Source of the DNA: Parahoeflea halophila
Lineage (GTDB): Bacteria > Pseudomonadota > Alphaproteobacteria > Rhizobiales > Rhizobiaceae
DNA length: 64,000 nucleotides
NCBI RefSeq assembly: GCF_900220985.1
Contig: NZ_OCPC01000007.1
Span: forward strand, 41,194 to 105,193
Direction of reading: 5' to 3'
A program made the position numbers and the translations under genes. Under the pieces are notes generated by a model that did not search any database, was not told the origin of the DNA, and was given only the letters and a program-made list of their open reading frames with translations. Of the stretch, positions 7,534 through 17,189 are shown piece by piece (position 1 is the first letter of the stretch; the number at the start of each line of letters is the position of its first letter).

Positions 7534-9200
7534 GCGCCGGGGGCAGCGTTTTCCCGTGCGCGCAACGCTCGCCGGTTGATTTTTCCCGAAGATGTCATCT
7601 CGAAATCTGCAACGAACTCGATCTCACGCGGCGCCTTGTAAGCGGCCAGGCGCTGGCGCACATGGTCCTTGAGCGAGTTCTTCAGCTCCTCGTCGCCTCT
7701 GGTGCCGTTCGACAGGCGCACAAAAGCCTTCACAATGCTGCCGCGTTCTGCATCCGGCTTGCCGATCACGCCGGCCTCGGCGACAGCGGCATGAGCCAGG
7801 AGGCATTCTTCGATTTCCGCCGGACCAATACGGAAGCCGGAAGACTTGATCAGATCGTCCGAGCGTCCCTTGTACCAGAAGTAGCCATCCTCATCACGCA
7901 CCGCCAGGTCGTGCGTCATCATGTAGTCTCCGAGCCGCAGCTCCGCTTCCTTTTCGCTGTTTTTCAGATAACCGAGATAGCGGGTCGGGGCATCCGCAGG
8001 CGTAACGATTTCACCCTGCTCTCCTGGCGGGACCTCCCTTCCGGCGTCGTCAACAAGCCGGACGTCGTGACCTGGATAGGCCACCCCCATGGATCCGGGT
8101 TTACGTGGATAGAGGGCTGCGCAATTGCCGATCAGATGATCGACCTCGGTCATGCCGTAGAATTCGTTGCAGACAACACCGAGTTTGTTTTCTGCCCAGG
8201 ACAGCGTGTCGGCAGCCAGCGCTTCGCCACCGGTGCAGATCACGCGCAAGGACAGATCATATTCCGATCGCGGGTCAGCTGTTTCCGCGAGCCTTTTGAT
8301 CGCCGTCGGCGCCAGAAACGTGTGCGTGACCTTGTGACGGCTCATGAAATCATAGGCCCAGGCGGCCCTGAAGCGCGCTTCAGAGGTGACAACCGGGCGT
8401 CCAGCCAGCCATGCCGGAAACAGCATGTCCAGCAATCCGCCAACCCAGGCCCAGTCCGACGGCGACCAATAGACCGCATCCGGATCATCCAGCGTCAGGT
8501 TGAAAAACAGATTGATCGAAGGCCTGTACGACGCCAGTACCCTGTGGCCGTGAAGGATTCCCTTTGGCATGCCGGTCGACCCGGACGTGTACATGAGCAA
8601 TGCCGGATCATCGGCACGGGTGTACTCAGGTTCGAAATCCTGCGGCACGGGCGCTTGAAGGATCCCGGTCAGATCCGCCTCACGCCCCACAGCACCTTCA
8701 GCCACCAGGATATCGGTGAGATGCGGCAGGTGCGTCGCAGCTTCAGTCCTCAGCGGAGCCCATGCGCTTTCCACCGTCAACAAGCACCGCGCCTTGCAGT
8801 GGTTGAGGGCATGCGCCAGGGCGTCTGGCCCATAAAGTTGGGAAAGCGTTACAGCCGTCGCGCCCAGCTTGCAGACGGCCATATGCGCAATGGCTGTTTC
8901 CGGGCGCATGCCCGTGTGGATCCCGATCAGATCTCCGCGGCCAAAACCACGCTGACGAAGGCTCGCTGCAAGGGCGCTCGCCTGAGCATCAACTTCGCCA
9001 AAGCTCCAGGTCTGCAAAGCTCCCGACGCCGTTTCGAAGACAAGCGCCCGTTCATTCTGCCGTCCTTCCGCCAATTGCGCGCCAACGGTCATGTGATAAA
9101 TATTGGCGTCCTCGGGGATGCTGATCTGCAGCGAATTCCCGCTGCGCTTCAAGCCGATCCGAGCCAAATCGCTGTCCGCCCACGCTTCAAACATTCCCAT
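7530..9200 (-). CDS. AMP-forming acyl-CoA synthetase (acetyl-CoA synthetase-like)
   Basis: 556 residues. The ATP-binding loop YTSGSTGMPKG, the YGMTE adenylate motif and the YKGRSDDLIKSSGFRIGP hinge are all visible, and the C-terminal catalytic Lys region SSGKINRR is intact. It activates a carboxylic acid to its CoA thioester in the cytoplasm. The sequence resembles short- or medium-chain acid activating enzymes more than long-chain ones. It is the last gene of an operon (MFS transporter, thiolase-like protein, DUF35 protein, this enzyme) and overlaps the DUF35 gene by 14 nt. Because an operator shared with the sugar operon precedes this operon, its acid substrate may be related to the same growth compound. 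Chain length is not predictable. Confidence 0.85.
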   Translation of the reverse strand: MGMFEAWADSDLARIGLKRSGNSLQISIPEDANIYHMTVGAQLAEGRQNERALVFETASGALQTWSFGEVDAQASALAASLRQRGFGRGDLIGIHTGMRPETAIAHMAVCKLGATAVTLSQLYGPDALAHALNHCKARCLLTVESAWAPLRTEAATHLPHLTDILVAEGAVGREADLTGILQAPVPQDFEPEYTRADDPALLMYTSGSTGMPKGILHGHRVLASYRPSINLFFNLTLDDPDAVYWSPSDWAWVGGLLDMLFPAWLAGRPVVTSEARFRAAWAYDFMSRHKVTHTFLAPTAIKRLAETADPRSEYDLSLRVICTGGEALAADTLSWAENKLGVVCNEFYGMTEVDHLIGNCAALYPRKPGSMGVAYPGHDVRLVDDAGREVPPGEQGEIVTPADAPTRYLGYLKNSEKEAELRLGDYMMTHDLAVRDEDGYFWYKGRSDDLIKSSGFRIGPAEIEECLLAHAAVAEAGVIGKPDAERGSIVKAFVRLSNGTRGDEELKNSLKDHVRQRLAAYKAPREIEFVADFEMTSSGKINRRALRARENAAPGA

Positions 9201-9579
9201 CTCCTTTGGCAGTTACCGTGTCGAGCAGAAGCCAGAGACCGGCCTCACTGTTTTCGGGCACACTCAGTTTGCCCGTCTCGCCAGCTATTTCGGGGTTTTT
9301 CAGGGCCACGGTGCTCATGGCGTCCGCGCCATCGAAGCGTACAAGGGCGACCCCCTTCTCTGCCCCGCCGGTGCGGCAGCTGACCCGTGCGGTGCCCGGC
9401 AAGGTGACCCATCCCAAAGCATCAGAACCGCAATCTGCGCACAGCACGCGCGCGGGAAACGCAACGTGGCCGCAGGCCCCACACTTGCTTGCCAGCGCCT
9501 CACCGCGTCTCAGCGCTTCAAAATGCGGCTGCAAGCAGCCTTCCGGCAAGGTATAGTCGAGGGTTATCGACTGCTTCAT
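9187..9579 (-). CDS. DUF35 OB-fold zinc-ribbon protein (thiolase/aldolase partner)
   Basis: 130 residues. Four cysteines in CGACG and CADCG (about residues 33-51) form a rubredoxin-like zinc ribbon, followed by an OB-fold that starts near WVTLPGTARV. Proteins of this family form complexes with thiolase-fold enzymes, as ChsH2 does with the steroid side-chain aldolase Ltp2. Here the partner is almost certainly the thiolase-like protein encoded just upstream, whose stop it overlaps by 4 nt. No catalytic role of its own is expected. Confidence 0.85.
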   Translation of the reverse strand: MKQSITLDYTLPEGCLQPHFEALRRGEALASKCGACGHVAFPARVLCADCGSDALGWVTLPGTARVSCRTGGAEKGVALVRFDGADAMSTVALKNPEIAGETGKLSVPENSEAGLWLLLDTVTAKGDGNV

Positions 9580-10739
9580 GGTGCCTCCAGAATACTGACG
9601 GTGTTGAGGGTCGCGATGCCTCCGTGCGTATCAACAAGAGCGAATCTGGCCGCTTTGGCAGGGCGCAATCCCCAATAGCGGCCTTCGAGCTGAAGCGCCG
9701 CAGCAATGACCTGGGCAACACCGGTCGCGCCGACGGGCGCCCCTTGCCCCAGAAGCCCCCCGGACAGGTTGACCGGCATCGCACCGTCGGCGGCAAACAT
9801 GCCGCTGCGCTCGGCAGCAACCACGTCCTCCACAAGGCCCAGCGCCTCGAGTGCCTGCAGCTGCGCACCCGAATAGCTGTCATAGACCTCGGCAAGACCG
9901 ATATCGGTCACCTCGACACCCGCCATCGAAAAGGCACGGCGGGACGCTTCACGTTTTCCGGCAAAATACCCCGGGTCGCTCCGTTCCCCGAGGCGTACCC
10001 GGTCGGTGCTGTTCCCCAACCCCTTGACGCTGGCACGCGTTTGTCCGTTTTGCGGCAGGTCTTTCGCGCGGGCGAGAATCAGGGCCGCCGCACCGTCGCT
10101 GAGCGGCGAACAATCGAGCCGATGGTAGGGCGCGGCCACAAGCGTTGAGGAAACAACATCGTCAATCGAGACATCGAGCGGCAAATGCGCATAGGGGTTC
10201 AGCCCGGCATTCTGCCGGTTGCGGACAGCAATCTGCGCAAAGTCGGCATGTTTCGCACCGGTGCGTTGCATGAACATCTGAGCCGACAGGGCATAAAGAG
10301 ACGTGGCGTCGACACCGGTCATGCCATCTGTCCAGGCGTCGAAGGACAAGGCGTAAAGGGCACCGACGTCTGCCCCTTTCAAATGGGACGCTGAAGGCTC
10401 GACGCCGAGCACCAGCACCCGCTTTGCCATACCGCCAGCAAGCGCTGCCACTCCGGCATGGAACGCCACATGTCCGGACGCGCCACCCCCTTCGGCCCTT
10501 TGGGCAGCAACCCCGAACAACCCGCATTCATCTGCGAGAAGAGCAGCAGGATTGAGCTGCAAAGTGAAAAAATCGCTCTCTGAGGCGACCACGAGCATGT
10601 CGATGTCGCGTGGCTCAAGACTGGCATCCTTCAGCGCACCGGAAACCGCCGTCCGTGACCAGTCCCTGAAGGAGCTGCCATCCTTTCGGCGGTTGAAGGG
10701 CGTCATCGCCCCGCCTGCAATCTTCACATCGTTGAGCAT
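9576..10739 (-). CDS. Thiolase-fold protein lacking thiolase Cys and His; candidate CoA-dependent aldolase
   Basis: 387 residues from ATG at 10737-10739; a longer open frame to 11069 runs antisense-like through the MFS gene and is discarded. The fold is that of SCP2-type thiolases. The position normally holding the acyl-accepting Cys reads AEGGGASG with Gly86 in its place, and the usual GHP of the C-terminal motif reads GAPVGATG, so His is Ala334. EVYDSYS (284-290) offers tyrosines. Loss of both thiolase residues plus a DUF35 partner is the pattern known for Ltp2-type retro-aldolases, which cleave beta-hydroxyacyl-CoA esters. I infer retro-aldol or related chemistry on the CoA ester made by the neighbouring synthetase. 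An inactive scaffold is the alternative. Confidence 0.75.
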   Translation of the reverse strand: MLNDVKIAGGAMTPFNRRKDGSSFRDWSRTAVSGALKDASLEPRDIDMLVVASESDFFTLQLNPAALLADECGLFGVAAQRAEGGGASGHVAFHAGVAALAGGMAKRVLVLGVEPSASHLKGADVGALYALSFDAWTDGMTGVDATSLYALSAQMFMQRTGAKHADFAQIAVRNRQNAGLNPYAHLPLDVSIDDVVSSTLVAAPYHRLDCSPLSDGAAALILARAKDLPQNGQTRASVKGLGNSTDRVRLGERSDPGYFAGKREASRRAFSMAGVEVTDIGLAEVYDSYSGAQLQALEALGLVEDVVAAERSGMFAADGAMPVNLSGGLLGQGAPVGATGVAQVIAAALQLEGRYWGLRPAKAARFALVDTHGGIATLNTVSILEAP

Positions 10740-11935
10740 GCGGCCTTCTTCTCCGGTGTTCGATGAAAAAGCACAAAAACAAGCGCCAGCCCGACAAGAT
10801 TGACCAGGAGAACCGCCGTCAGCAGTCCCTGTGTCCCGGTCCCGCTCCAGATCAGGCCTCCGAGAGCGGGACCAAGGGCCATCATGACCAGCCCCACGGT
10901 TGCAATGACGCCGAGGCCGCGCCCGATTTGCGAGCTTGGCAGATGCCGAGCCGCAAGCAGCGGCCGAAGAATTGTGTGAATACCGTAGCAGCCGCCCTGC
11001 AACAGCAGTACGGCGTATAACAGCCAGTTGGACAATCCGAACAGAAGCAACAGCAACGGCGGCAAGCAAAACAGACCGAACAGGATCTTGGCAGCAAATG
11101 CTGTAACTGTATGCCCGCCATAGGCCCGCCAGATCAGGCGGCCGGCAACTTGCGCCGGACCAAGTATGCTAAGCGCCAACAATGCCGCTGAGCTGCCCTG
11201 ATCAGCTCCGCCAACAATGACCGGCAGCATGAACAGCAGGATCGCGTGGCCCAGCATGGTCATTCCGAACGAGACTGCAATCAACCTCGGGCCAGCTCCG
11301 AAATCCAGTTTCCCGACCGCCACCACGCGCTGTTCTTCGACAGCGTGCGGCTCCTTGGGCAACAAGACAACACCGGCGGCTGCGCCTGCCGCAAACACCA
11401 GCATCACCTCTTGCCATGACAGAAAGGACGACAAGATGCTCACTGCGGGGAAAGTGAGCAGTGTTGCAAAGCCGGCAATCAGGGTGACCGTCGCGACTCC
11501 GTTCGCCGCCTTGTCCTTCATTCGCCTGAGTATCAAGGCAAAGCAGGGATCATAAAGGGTGGCAGCCATGCAGCAACCCAGCAACACAAAAAGTCCGCTA
11601 AACAGCCAGCGGTCGGTCAGCTGGGTCAGAACCACGAGCAGCAGCGCTCCAAGGAGGCCGCCCGCACGCATCATGGCGTGGCCGTACCCCCGATCAACAA
11701 GCCAGCCAGCAAAAGGTGCGCTGGCAGCCCAGGCCAGAAAAACAACCGAAAAAGTGGTCGAAAGATGCACAACCGGCCAATTTGTCTGGTCCGCGATTTG
11801 TGACATCAGCGCAGGCAGCAGATAGTAGAAAGCGGACCACAACAGCAATTGCGCCGCCCCATGAGCGGCGACATAGGGCGGGAGCGCCTTGGCAATAGTG
11901 GACGTCGATCGTGAACCCATGACGGCAGAATACAT
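10724..11935 (-). CDS. Major facilitator superfamily transporter
   Basis: 403 residues, about 12 hydrophobic segments. The loop between helices 2 and 3 reads GWLVDRGYGHAMMRAGG, the family A motif. It starts at ATG 11933-11935 only 9 nt after the third palindromic operator; a second in-frame ATG at 11920 is possible. It overlaps the thiolase-like gene by 16 nt and is the first gene of that operon, so it probably imports the acid or its precursor. Direction and substrate are not evident from sequence. Confidence 0.85.
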   Translation of the reverse strand: MYSAVMGSRSTSTIAKALPPYVAAHGAAQLLLWSAFYYLLPALMSQIADQTNWPVVHLSTTFSVVFLAWAASAPFAGWLVDRGYGHAMMRAGGLLGALLLVVLTQLTDRWLFSGLFVLLGCCMAATLYDPCFALILRRMKDKAANGVATVTLIAGFATLLTFPAVSILSSFLSWQEVMLVFAAGAAAGVVLLPKEPHAVEEQRVVAVGKLDFGAGPRLIAVSFGMTMLGHAILLFMLPVIVGGADQGSSAALLALSILGPAQVAGRLIWRAYGGHTVTAFAAKILFGLFCLPPLLLLLFGLSNWLLYAVLLLQGGCYGIHTILRPLLAARHLPSSQIGRGLGVIATVGLVMMALGPALGGLIWSGTGTQGLLTAVLLVNLVGLALVFVLFHRTPEKKAACSTM

Positions 11936-11943
11936 AGATACTT

Positions 11944-11959
11944 ATTTGTTACAACAAAT
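11944..11959. promoter_or_regulatory. HutC-type operator, copy 3
   Basis: Perfect inverted repeat ATTTGT-TACA-ACAAAT, identical in both arms to copy 1, immediately upstream of the MFS gene start. On the minus strand it is followed by AAGTATCTATG, a flank also shared with copy 2 (ATGTATCTATG). No convincing -35 is seen, but the site sits where a -10 or initial transcribed region would fall. It ties the MFS/thiolase-like/DUF35/synthetase operon to the sugar operon. Confidence 0.7.
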
Positions 11960-12337
11960 TTTTTCCGGACTTGTCGTGCAGATATTGCATCCGTACCTGG
12001 CATGGTCCTCAAGAGATTGCGGCCTGATACAAGCTTGGTCTCCCACTTCTGGCCGGAACGGGTGAAGTTGCAGGTCCAATGGATCCGGAGCCATGCGCAG
12101 CGGCAGAAAGCTTTTCAGCGCTCTATGCTGGGTTATCAGGCGAAGGTGCGATCGGGCTTGGGCAAATGCAGGTCATTTGCCGCTGTCGCATGGCCATAAC
12201 GAACTTCGAGCGGGATTGGTTGGCAGGTACAGGTCTGCCGAGACCGCAAAGGACTGACGCAAAGAGACAGAAAATCGTGGGTGTTCATCAACCGGACCAT
12301 CGTCGTTCCGGCCAACGGCAATGCCATGGGTGCCAAA
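11960..12337. other. Intergenic region without a recognised gene
   Basis: 378 nt between the end of the amide operon and the operator of the MFS operon. Short open frames on both strands have no recognisable motif or ribosome site. No clear rho-independent terminator was seen. Confidence 0.5.
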
Positions 12338-14095
12338 TCACCCCTTGCTGAGAATTTCCTGCATCTGTTCGCGCATGACAAATTTCTGTGGCTTGCCGGT
12401 AATTGTCATCGGCAACGCCTCGACGATACGGACGTATCTGGGAACCTTGTAATGCGCGATCTGGCCGCTGCAGAATGCGCGCAGCTCCTCCCCGTCGAGA
12501 CTGACGCCCAGCTTCGGGACGACCCAGGCGCAGACTTCCTCGCCATATTTTTCGTCGGGCACTCCGAACACCTGGACTTCCGAGATCTTGGGATGGCGGA
12601 AAAGGAATTCCTCGATTTCGCGCGGATAGACATTTTCGCCACCGCGAATGATCATGTCCTTGACCCGCCCGACGATGGCGCAGAAACCCTGCTCGTCCAT
12701 CACCGCCAGATCGCCGGTATGCATCCACCCGTCCCGGATCGACTCAGCCGTCTTCTCCTGTTCGCCCCAATAGCCCTTCATCACCGAATAGCCACGGGTG
12801 CACAATTCGCCGCGAACACCGACTGGCACGATCCGGCCGTCATCATCGACGATCTTGACCTCGAGATGCGGGTGGACACGGCCGACCGTTCCGCATCGCT
12901 TGTCGATCGGATCATCGGTAAAACTTTGAAACGATACCGGCGATGTTTCGGTCATGCCGTAGCAGATCGTCACCTCGCGCATGTGCATCCGCTGCATCAC
13001 CCGGTGCATCACCTCCACGGGGCACGGCGCACCGGCCATGATTCCGGTGCGCAACTGCGTCAGGTTGCGTGGCGAAGTGTCGAGGTTCTCGAGCATGGCG
13101 ACGAACATGGTCGGCACGCCATAGACCGCCGTGCACCGCTCCGCTTCAAGCGCCTGCAATGTAGCCGACGGATCGAAAGCCTCGCCGGGAAACACCATCG
13201 CGGCACCCTTGCTGACAGCACCCAGCACCCCCATCACCATGCCGAAACAATGGTAGAGCGGCACCGGAATGCACAGCCGGTCGCTTTCCGTAAGCGCAAT
13301 GCGATCGGTGACGAAGCGGGCATTGTTGACAATGTTGTAGTGCGAAAGCGTGGCGCCCTTGGGATGACCCGTCGTTCCCGAGGTGAACTGGATGTTGATG
13401 GCGTCATCCGGGCCAAGCTCGGCGTCGATCGCCGGCAACCGCAACTGCTGCGCCGGACCGCCGAGGGACCTTACCCGGTCGAACGAAAACACCCCCGGTT
13501 CGCTCACCTCGCCAAGCACGATCACCGCGCGCAGATGCGGAAGCCTTTCAGCCCGCAACCGCCCGGGTGCGCAGTCCGCGATCTCGGGCGCCAGCGCCGT
13601 GATCATGTCGAGATAGTTGGACGACTTGAACGCGCGCGCTGTGACCAGCGCCTTGCAGCCGACCTTGTTGAGCGCATATTCCAGCTCGGAGAGGCGATAG
13701 GCCGGGTTGATGTTGACCAGCACGAGCCCGATCCGTGCCGTGGCAAACTGGGTCAGCACCCACTCAAAGCGATTGGGCGACCAGATTCCGATACGGTCAC
13801 CCTTTTGCAGTCCCATGGCGAGAAAGCCCGAGGCAAGTTCGTCGACCGCGCGGTCAAACTCGTAATAGCTCAGGCGAATGTCCTGCTGCGGGCAAACGAT
13901 CGCCTCGCGGGGACCGAACAGAGACACGGTCTCGCGCAACAGTTGCGGAATGGTCATGTAGCGCAAGGGCAGATGGTTGCTGCCGCGGACATAGGAGAGA
14001 TTGTTCTCGGGCTCTGTCACTTCAACCGCCTGCGCCTTGTCTGTGCGGCCAAAATCGGAAAGCTTTCCTGCCAGGCTCTCGTTCAGAATGGACAT
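12338..14095 (-). CDS. AMP-binding acyl-CoA synthetase (fatty-acid/aromatic-acid type)
   Basis: 585 residues. It has the ATP loop [24 protein letters not shown], the YSVMKGYWG and GWMHTGDLA motifs, the hinge [16 protein letters not shown] and the C-terminal Lys region TITGKPQK. This arrangement is typical of fatty acyl-CoA synthetases of the FadD/AcsM type. It lies 11 nt after the ATPase-amidase fusion gene and is the last gene of the amide transport operon. A simple reading is that it activates the carboxylic acid released by the amidase, which would need CoA esterification before degradation. The true acid is unknown. Confidence 0.88.
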   Translation of the reverse strand: MSILNESLAGKLSDFGRTDKAQAVEVTEPENNLSYVRGSNHLPLRYMTIPQLLRETVSLFGPREAIVCPQQDIRLSYYEFDRAVDELASGFLAMGLQKGDRIGIWSPNRFEWVLTQFATARIGLVLVNINPAYRLSELEYALNKVGCKALVTARAFKSSNYLDMITALAPEIADCAPGRLRAERLPHLRAVIVLGEVSEPGVFSFDRVRSLGGPAQQLRLPAIDAELGPDDAINIQFTSGTTGHPKGATLSHYNIVNNARFVTDRIALTESDRLCIPVPLYHCFGMVMGVLGAVSKGAAMVFPGEAFDPSATLQALEAERCTAVYGVPTMFVAMLENLDTSPRNLTQLRTGIMAGAPCPVEVMHRVMQRMHMREVTICYGMTETSPVSFQSFTDDPIDKRCGTVGRVHPHLEVKIVDDDGRIVPVGVRGELCTRGYSVMKGYWGEQEKTAESIRDGWMHTGDLAVMDEQGFCAIVGRVKDMIIRGGENVYPREIEEFLFRHPKISEVQVFGVPDEKYGEEVCAWVVPKLGVSLDGEELRAFCSGQIAHYKVPRYVRIVEALPMTITGKPQKFVMREQMQEILSKG

Positions 14096-14106
14096 GGGCC
14101 TCTCCC

Positions 14107-16473
14107 CTACATGCTGCGCCAGTCTTCGCTTTGCTCAAATGCGTGCGCTGCCTGGTAGATCTTCATCTCGCCAAAGCTCGGTCCAACCAGCATCATGCCG
14201 ATCGGCAATCCCTCACTCAGACCGCAGGGTACACTCATGGCCGGAAGCCCGCCATTGAAAGGCGCGGTGTTGCCGATCATCTCGAAGGCGCGCTGGACAT
14301 AGAGGTTGATTGAACAGTCCGCCGGTGGGATTTCCCGCGGCTTCATCGGCATTGTTGGCATCAACAGCACGTCGAAACGCTTGAGCGCCTGGGCATATTT
14401 CTCGTTGACACGGCGCATGAGATTCTGCGCCTTGCCGTAGAACCGGCCCCGGTACTGGGTCTGGAAATGCTCGCCAAGGAACATGCAGGTCTTGAGCGAA
14501 TGGCTGAGCTCGTCCGCCCGGTTGCGCCATTGCGACATCTGGTCGATCATCGACGGCAGGAACAGGCCGCGATAATTGGTGCCCGCCGTGTTGCCGTGCA
14601 TCATGAAGTCCTGAAGACCTTCAACCGTGATCGCGGTCCAGCAATCGACGGCAAGAGCGTGTTCCGGCACCGAGATTTCCTCAACCATCGCGCCCAGTTG
14701 CCGGAACCGCTCAGCGGCCGCCAGCACCTTGTCATCGACATCCGATTCGCTCTCCGGGCGGCGAAAACCTTCTTTCAGGATCCCGATCCGCAGTCCATGC
14801 GCGCCGCGGCCGAGCGCTTCGGTGTAATGATAGACCTTCGGGTTGTACTGGCGCGGATCGAGCCCGTCCTCGCCGGCGAGCACTTCAAGCAGCAGCGCAT
14901 TGTCGGCGACATTGGAGGTCACCGGGCCGACGTGGTCGATGGTCATCTCCACAGGCATGACGCCGGTGTAGGGCACCAGGCCGTGGGTGGCCTTCATGCC
15001 GTAAACGCCGCAGGCCGAGGACGGCAACCTGATCGAACCGCCCTGGTCACCGGCGATCGCCATGTCGACCTCTCCGCTGGCGACCAGCGCCGCCGATCCG
15101 CTTGACGAGCCGTTGGCCATGTAACCGCGTTTCCAGGGATTGTGCACCGGTCCCTTTGCATTGGTGTGCGATCCGCCAGACAGGCAGAAATTCTCGCAAT
15201 GCGCCTTTCCGGCGATGATCGCACCCGCATCGAGCATCCGGGTTACGATTGTGGCGTCGATCTCGGGTGTGTAGCCTTCCATGATCGACGACCCGTTCAT
15301 CATCGGCACGCCCGCAAGGCAGATCGTGTCCTTGAGGGCGATGCGCTTGCCGCGCAGCGGCCCGTCGGGGGCCCCGCGCACCTCGGTCTTGACATACCAG
15401 GCATTGAGCGGGTTTTCCGTGGGATCTGGAAAGCGCCCCGGCGAACGGGGATAGCGAACCTCGGGCAAATTGTCCGGCAGGGCATCAAGCCGGTCATAGG
15501 CCTGGATATAGGGTTCCATGATCTGGCTGTATTCGCCGAGTTCCGCATCAGTGAGGCTCATGCCGAAACGGCTCGCCATGGCGCGCATCTGCGATAGGCT
15601 GGGACGTTTGATTGTCATGCTGGTCACCGGTGGCTGGGAGATGATGGGTGCAGGATTGCCGGTCTGGTGGATGCGCTCGGGGCTGATCACCGGGCCTGGC
15701 GCATCACGCGTTACCGTCTTCGTCGTGCTACGGGTGGAGCGGGCCGCGCCGAAGCCGAGGAACTGGTCGACCTTCCCCTGATCGGACAGGTCCGCCTTGG
15801 AGAGTTCGCCGGTGATCCGCCCGCGTTCAAGCACCAGAACCCGATCCGACAGGTCGGCGATGAAGTCGAAATTCTGTTCGACAAGCAGGATCGACAGCCC
15901 GCGCCGCGCGCGCAGCTTCAACAGGGTCTCCGACATCTCTTCGATGATCGAGGGCTGGATGCCTTCGGTGGGCTCGTCCAGCAGCAGCAGTTCCGGATCG
16001 CCCATCAGGCTTCGGGCCAGCGCCAGGAGTTGCTGTTCGCCGCCGGACAAGGCGCCGCCCGTTCGGTCGAGCAACCGTGCCAGCCGTGGGAAATCCGCAA
16101 GGACGGACTCGATCACCTCGTCCTCGCTGCCGCCTGAATAGTCGTGCCAGGCAAAGCGGAGATTGTCGCGCACGCTTAGTTGCGGGAAAATTCCGCGACC
16201 CTGCGGCACGTAACCGATCCCGTGCCCTGCCCGTTCGTAAGGCGAAAGGCGATTGATCTCGACACCGTGAAATCTGACGGTGCCGGAACTTGCGGGCAGG
16301 AATCCCATGATGGTCTTAAGCAGGGTGGACTTGCCCATTCCATTGTGACCGAGAATGCCGACGACCTCGTTCTCCGACACGGAGAGTTCGATGCCGTGCA
16401 GGATAGGAACCTTGCCATAGCCCCCCGAAAGGCTCTTGATATCCAGGCAGGTCTTTTGGTCCGTGGCCGTCAT
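14107..16473 (-). CDS. LivF/UrtE-type ABC ATPase fused to an amidase-signature hydrolase
   Basis: 788 residues in one uninterrupted frame. Residues 1-240 are a complete ABC ATPase: Walker [10 protein letters not shown] (42-50), signature LSGGEQ (142-147), Walker B LLLLDEP (162-168). Residues about 241-285 are a Ser/Thr/Pro-rich linker. Residues 286-788 are an amidase-signature enzyme with Lys381, Ser456 and Ser480 as the Ser-cisSer-Lys triad; the spacings of 75 and 24 equal those of FAAH (142, 217, 241). An internal ATG at 15618 begins the segment where free amidases usually start but has no good ribosome site, so one fused polypeptide is favoured. It would place amide hydrolysis on the cytoplasmic face of the importer. 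The gene starts where the LivG-type gene stops. Confidence 0.88.
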   Translation of the reverse strand: MTATDQKTCLDIKSLSGGYGKVPILHGIELSVSENEVVGILGHNGMGKSTLLKTIMGFLPASSGTVRFHGVEINRLSPYERAGHGIGYVPQGRGIFPQLSVRDNLRFAWHDYSGGSEDEVIESVLADFPRLARLLDRTGGALSGGEQQLLALARSLMGDPELLLLDEPTEGIQPSIIEEMSETLLKLRARRGLSILLVEQNFDFIADLSDRVLVLERGRITGELSKADLSDQGKVDQFLGFGAARSTRSTTKTVTRDAPGPVISPERIHQTGNPAPIISQPPVTSMTIKRPSLSQMRAMASRFGMSLTDAELGEYSQIMEPYIQAYDRLDALPDNLPEVRYPRSPGRFPDPTENPLNAWYVKTEVRGAPDGPLRGKRIALKDTICLAGVPMMNGSSIMEGYTPEIDATIVTRMLDAGAIIAGKAHCENFCLSGGSHTNAKGPVHNPWKRGYMANGSSSGSAALVASGEVDMAIAGDQGGSIRLPSSACGVYGMKATHGLVPYTGVMPVEMTIDHVGPVTSNVADNALLLEVLAGEDGLDPRQYNPKVYHYTEALGRGAHGLRIGILKEGFRRPESESDVDDKVLAAAERFRQLGAMVEEISVPEHALAVDCWTAITVEGLQDFMMHGNTAGTNYRGLFLPSMIDQMSQWRNRADELSHSLKTCMFLGEHFQTQYRGRFYGKAQNLMRRVNEKYAQALKRFDVLLMPTMPMKPREIPPADCSINLYVQRAFEMIGNTAPFNGGLPAMSVPCGLSEGLPIGMMLVGPSFGEMKIYQAAHAFEQSEDWRSM

Positions 16474-17189
16474 CAGGCTTTCTTTCCCAGGTAGACGTTG
16501 CGGACAGTCGGATCCGCCATGACCCGGTCGACATGATCCTCCATCAGCACTGCGCCCTGGTGGAAGACGGTGACGGTGCTGGCAATCGAGCGGATGAACT
16601 GCATGTCGTGCTCGACGATGACGACGGCCGCGGTCCGGGTCATCTCGCGTATGATGGTGCTCATTCGTTCTACGTCATCGGCGCTCATGCCGGCCGCAGG
16701 CTCGTCAAGCAGCACCAGCCAGGGATCGGCGGCAACCACCAGGCCCAATTCCACACGCTGCCTCTCCCCATGGGCCAGCCGTCCAAGCTCGGTCCGCGCA
16801 ATCGGGCCAAGGGCAAGACGCTCGATCACCTCCGACGCCTTGCGCATCGCATCGGGCATCGACAGGAACCGACGCGCGGCCATCCAGATGTTTTCAAACA
16901 CATCGAGGCCGTCCATCAGGTTTGGCACCTGGGTCTTGATCCCGACCCCCAGCCCCGCGACCTGATGCGGGTTCCAGCCAGTGGTCTCGTATCCGCGCAT
17001 GAACACCTGCCCACTGGTGGGCGTCAGAAGCCCCGTGATGCATTTGAAGAAGGTCGACTTTCCAGCCCCGTTGGGACCGATCAGGCAGCGCAGCTCCCCC
17101 GCCTTCAGCTTGAAATCGACATTGTCGCTGGCGACCACACCGCCAAATCGCATCGTCAAGCCCGCTGTTTCAAGGACAGTTTCAGCCAT
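16473..17189 (-). CDS. ABC transporter ATP-binding protein, LivG/UrtD type
   Basis: 238 residues from ATG 17187-17189; an upstream in-frame start at 17225 would intrude on the permease gene. Walker A is GPNGAGKST, the Walker B region LVLLDEPAAGM, and the signature reads LAHGERQ in place of LSGGQ, as is usual in UrtD-like proteins. It pairs with the LivF-type domain of the fusion protein to power the two permeases. It overlaps the LivM-type gene by 8 nt. Confidence 0.9.
   Translation of the reverse strand: MAETVLETAGLTMRFGGVVASDNVDFKLKAGELRCLIGPNGAGKSTFFKCITGLLTPTSGQVFMRGYETTGWNPHQVAGLGVGIKTQVPNLMDGLDVFENIWMAARRFLSMPDAMRKASEVIERLALGPIARTELGRLAHGERQRVELGLVVAADPWLVLLDEPAAGMSADDVERMSTIIREMTRTAAVVIVEHDMQFIRSIASTVTVFHQGAVLMEDHVDRVMADPTVRNVYLGKKA

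Noticed and set aside
7662..9383. 573-codon plus-strand open frame
   Set aside because: Antisense to the acyl-CoA synthetase and DUF35 genes; high GC leaves long chance frames and no motif is visible.
12281..14158. 625-codon plus-strand open frame
   Set aside because: It is fully antisense to the acyl-CoA synthetase, which has all family motifs; the plus frame shows none.
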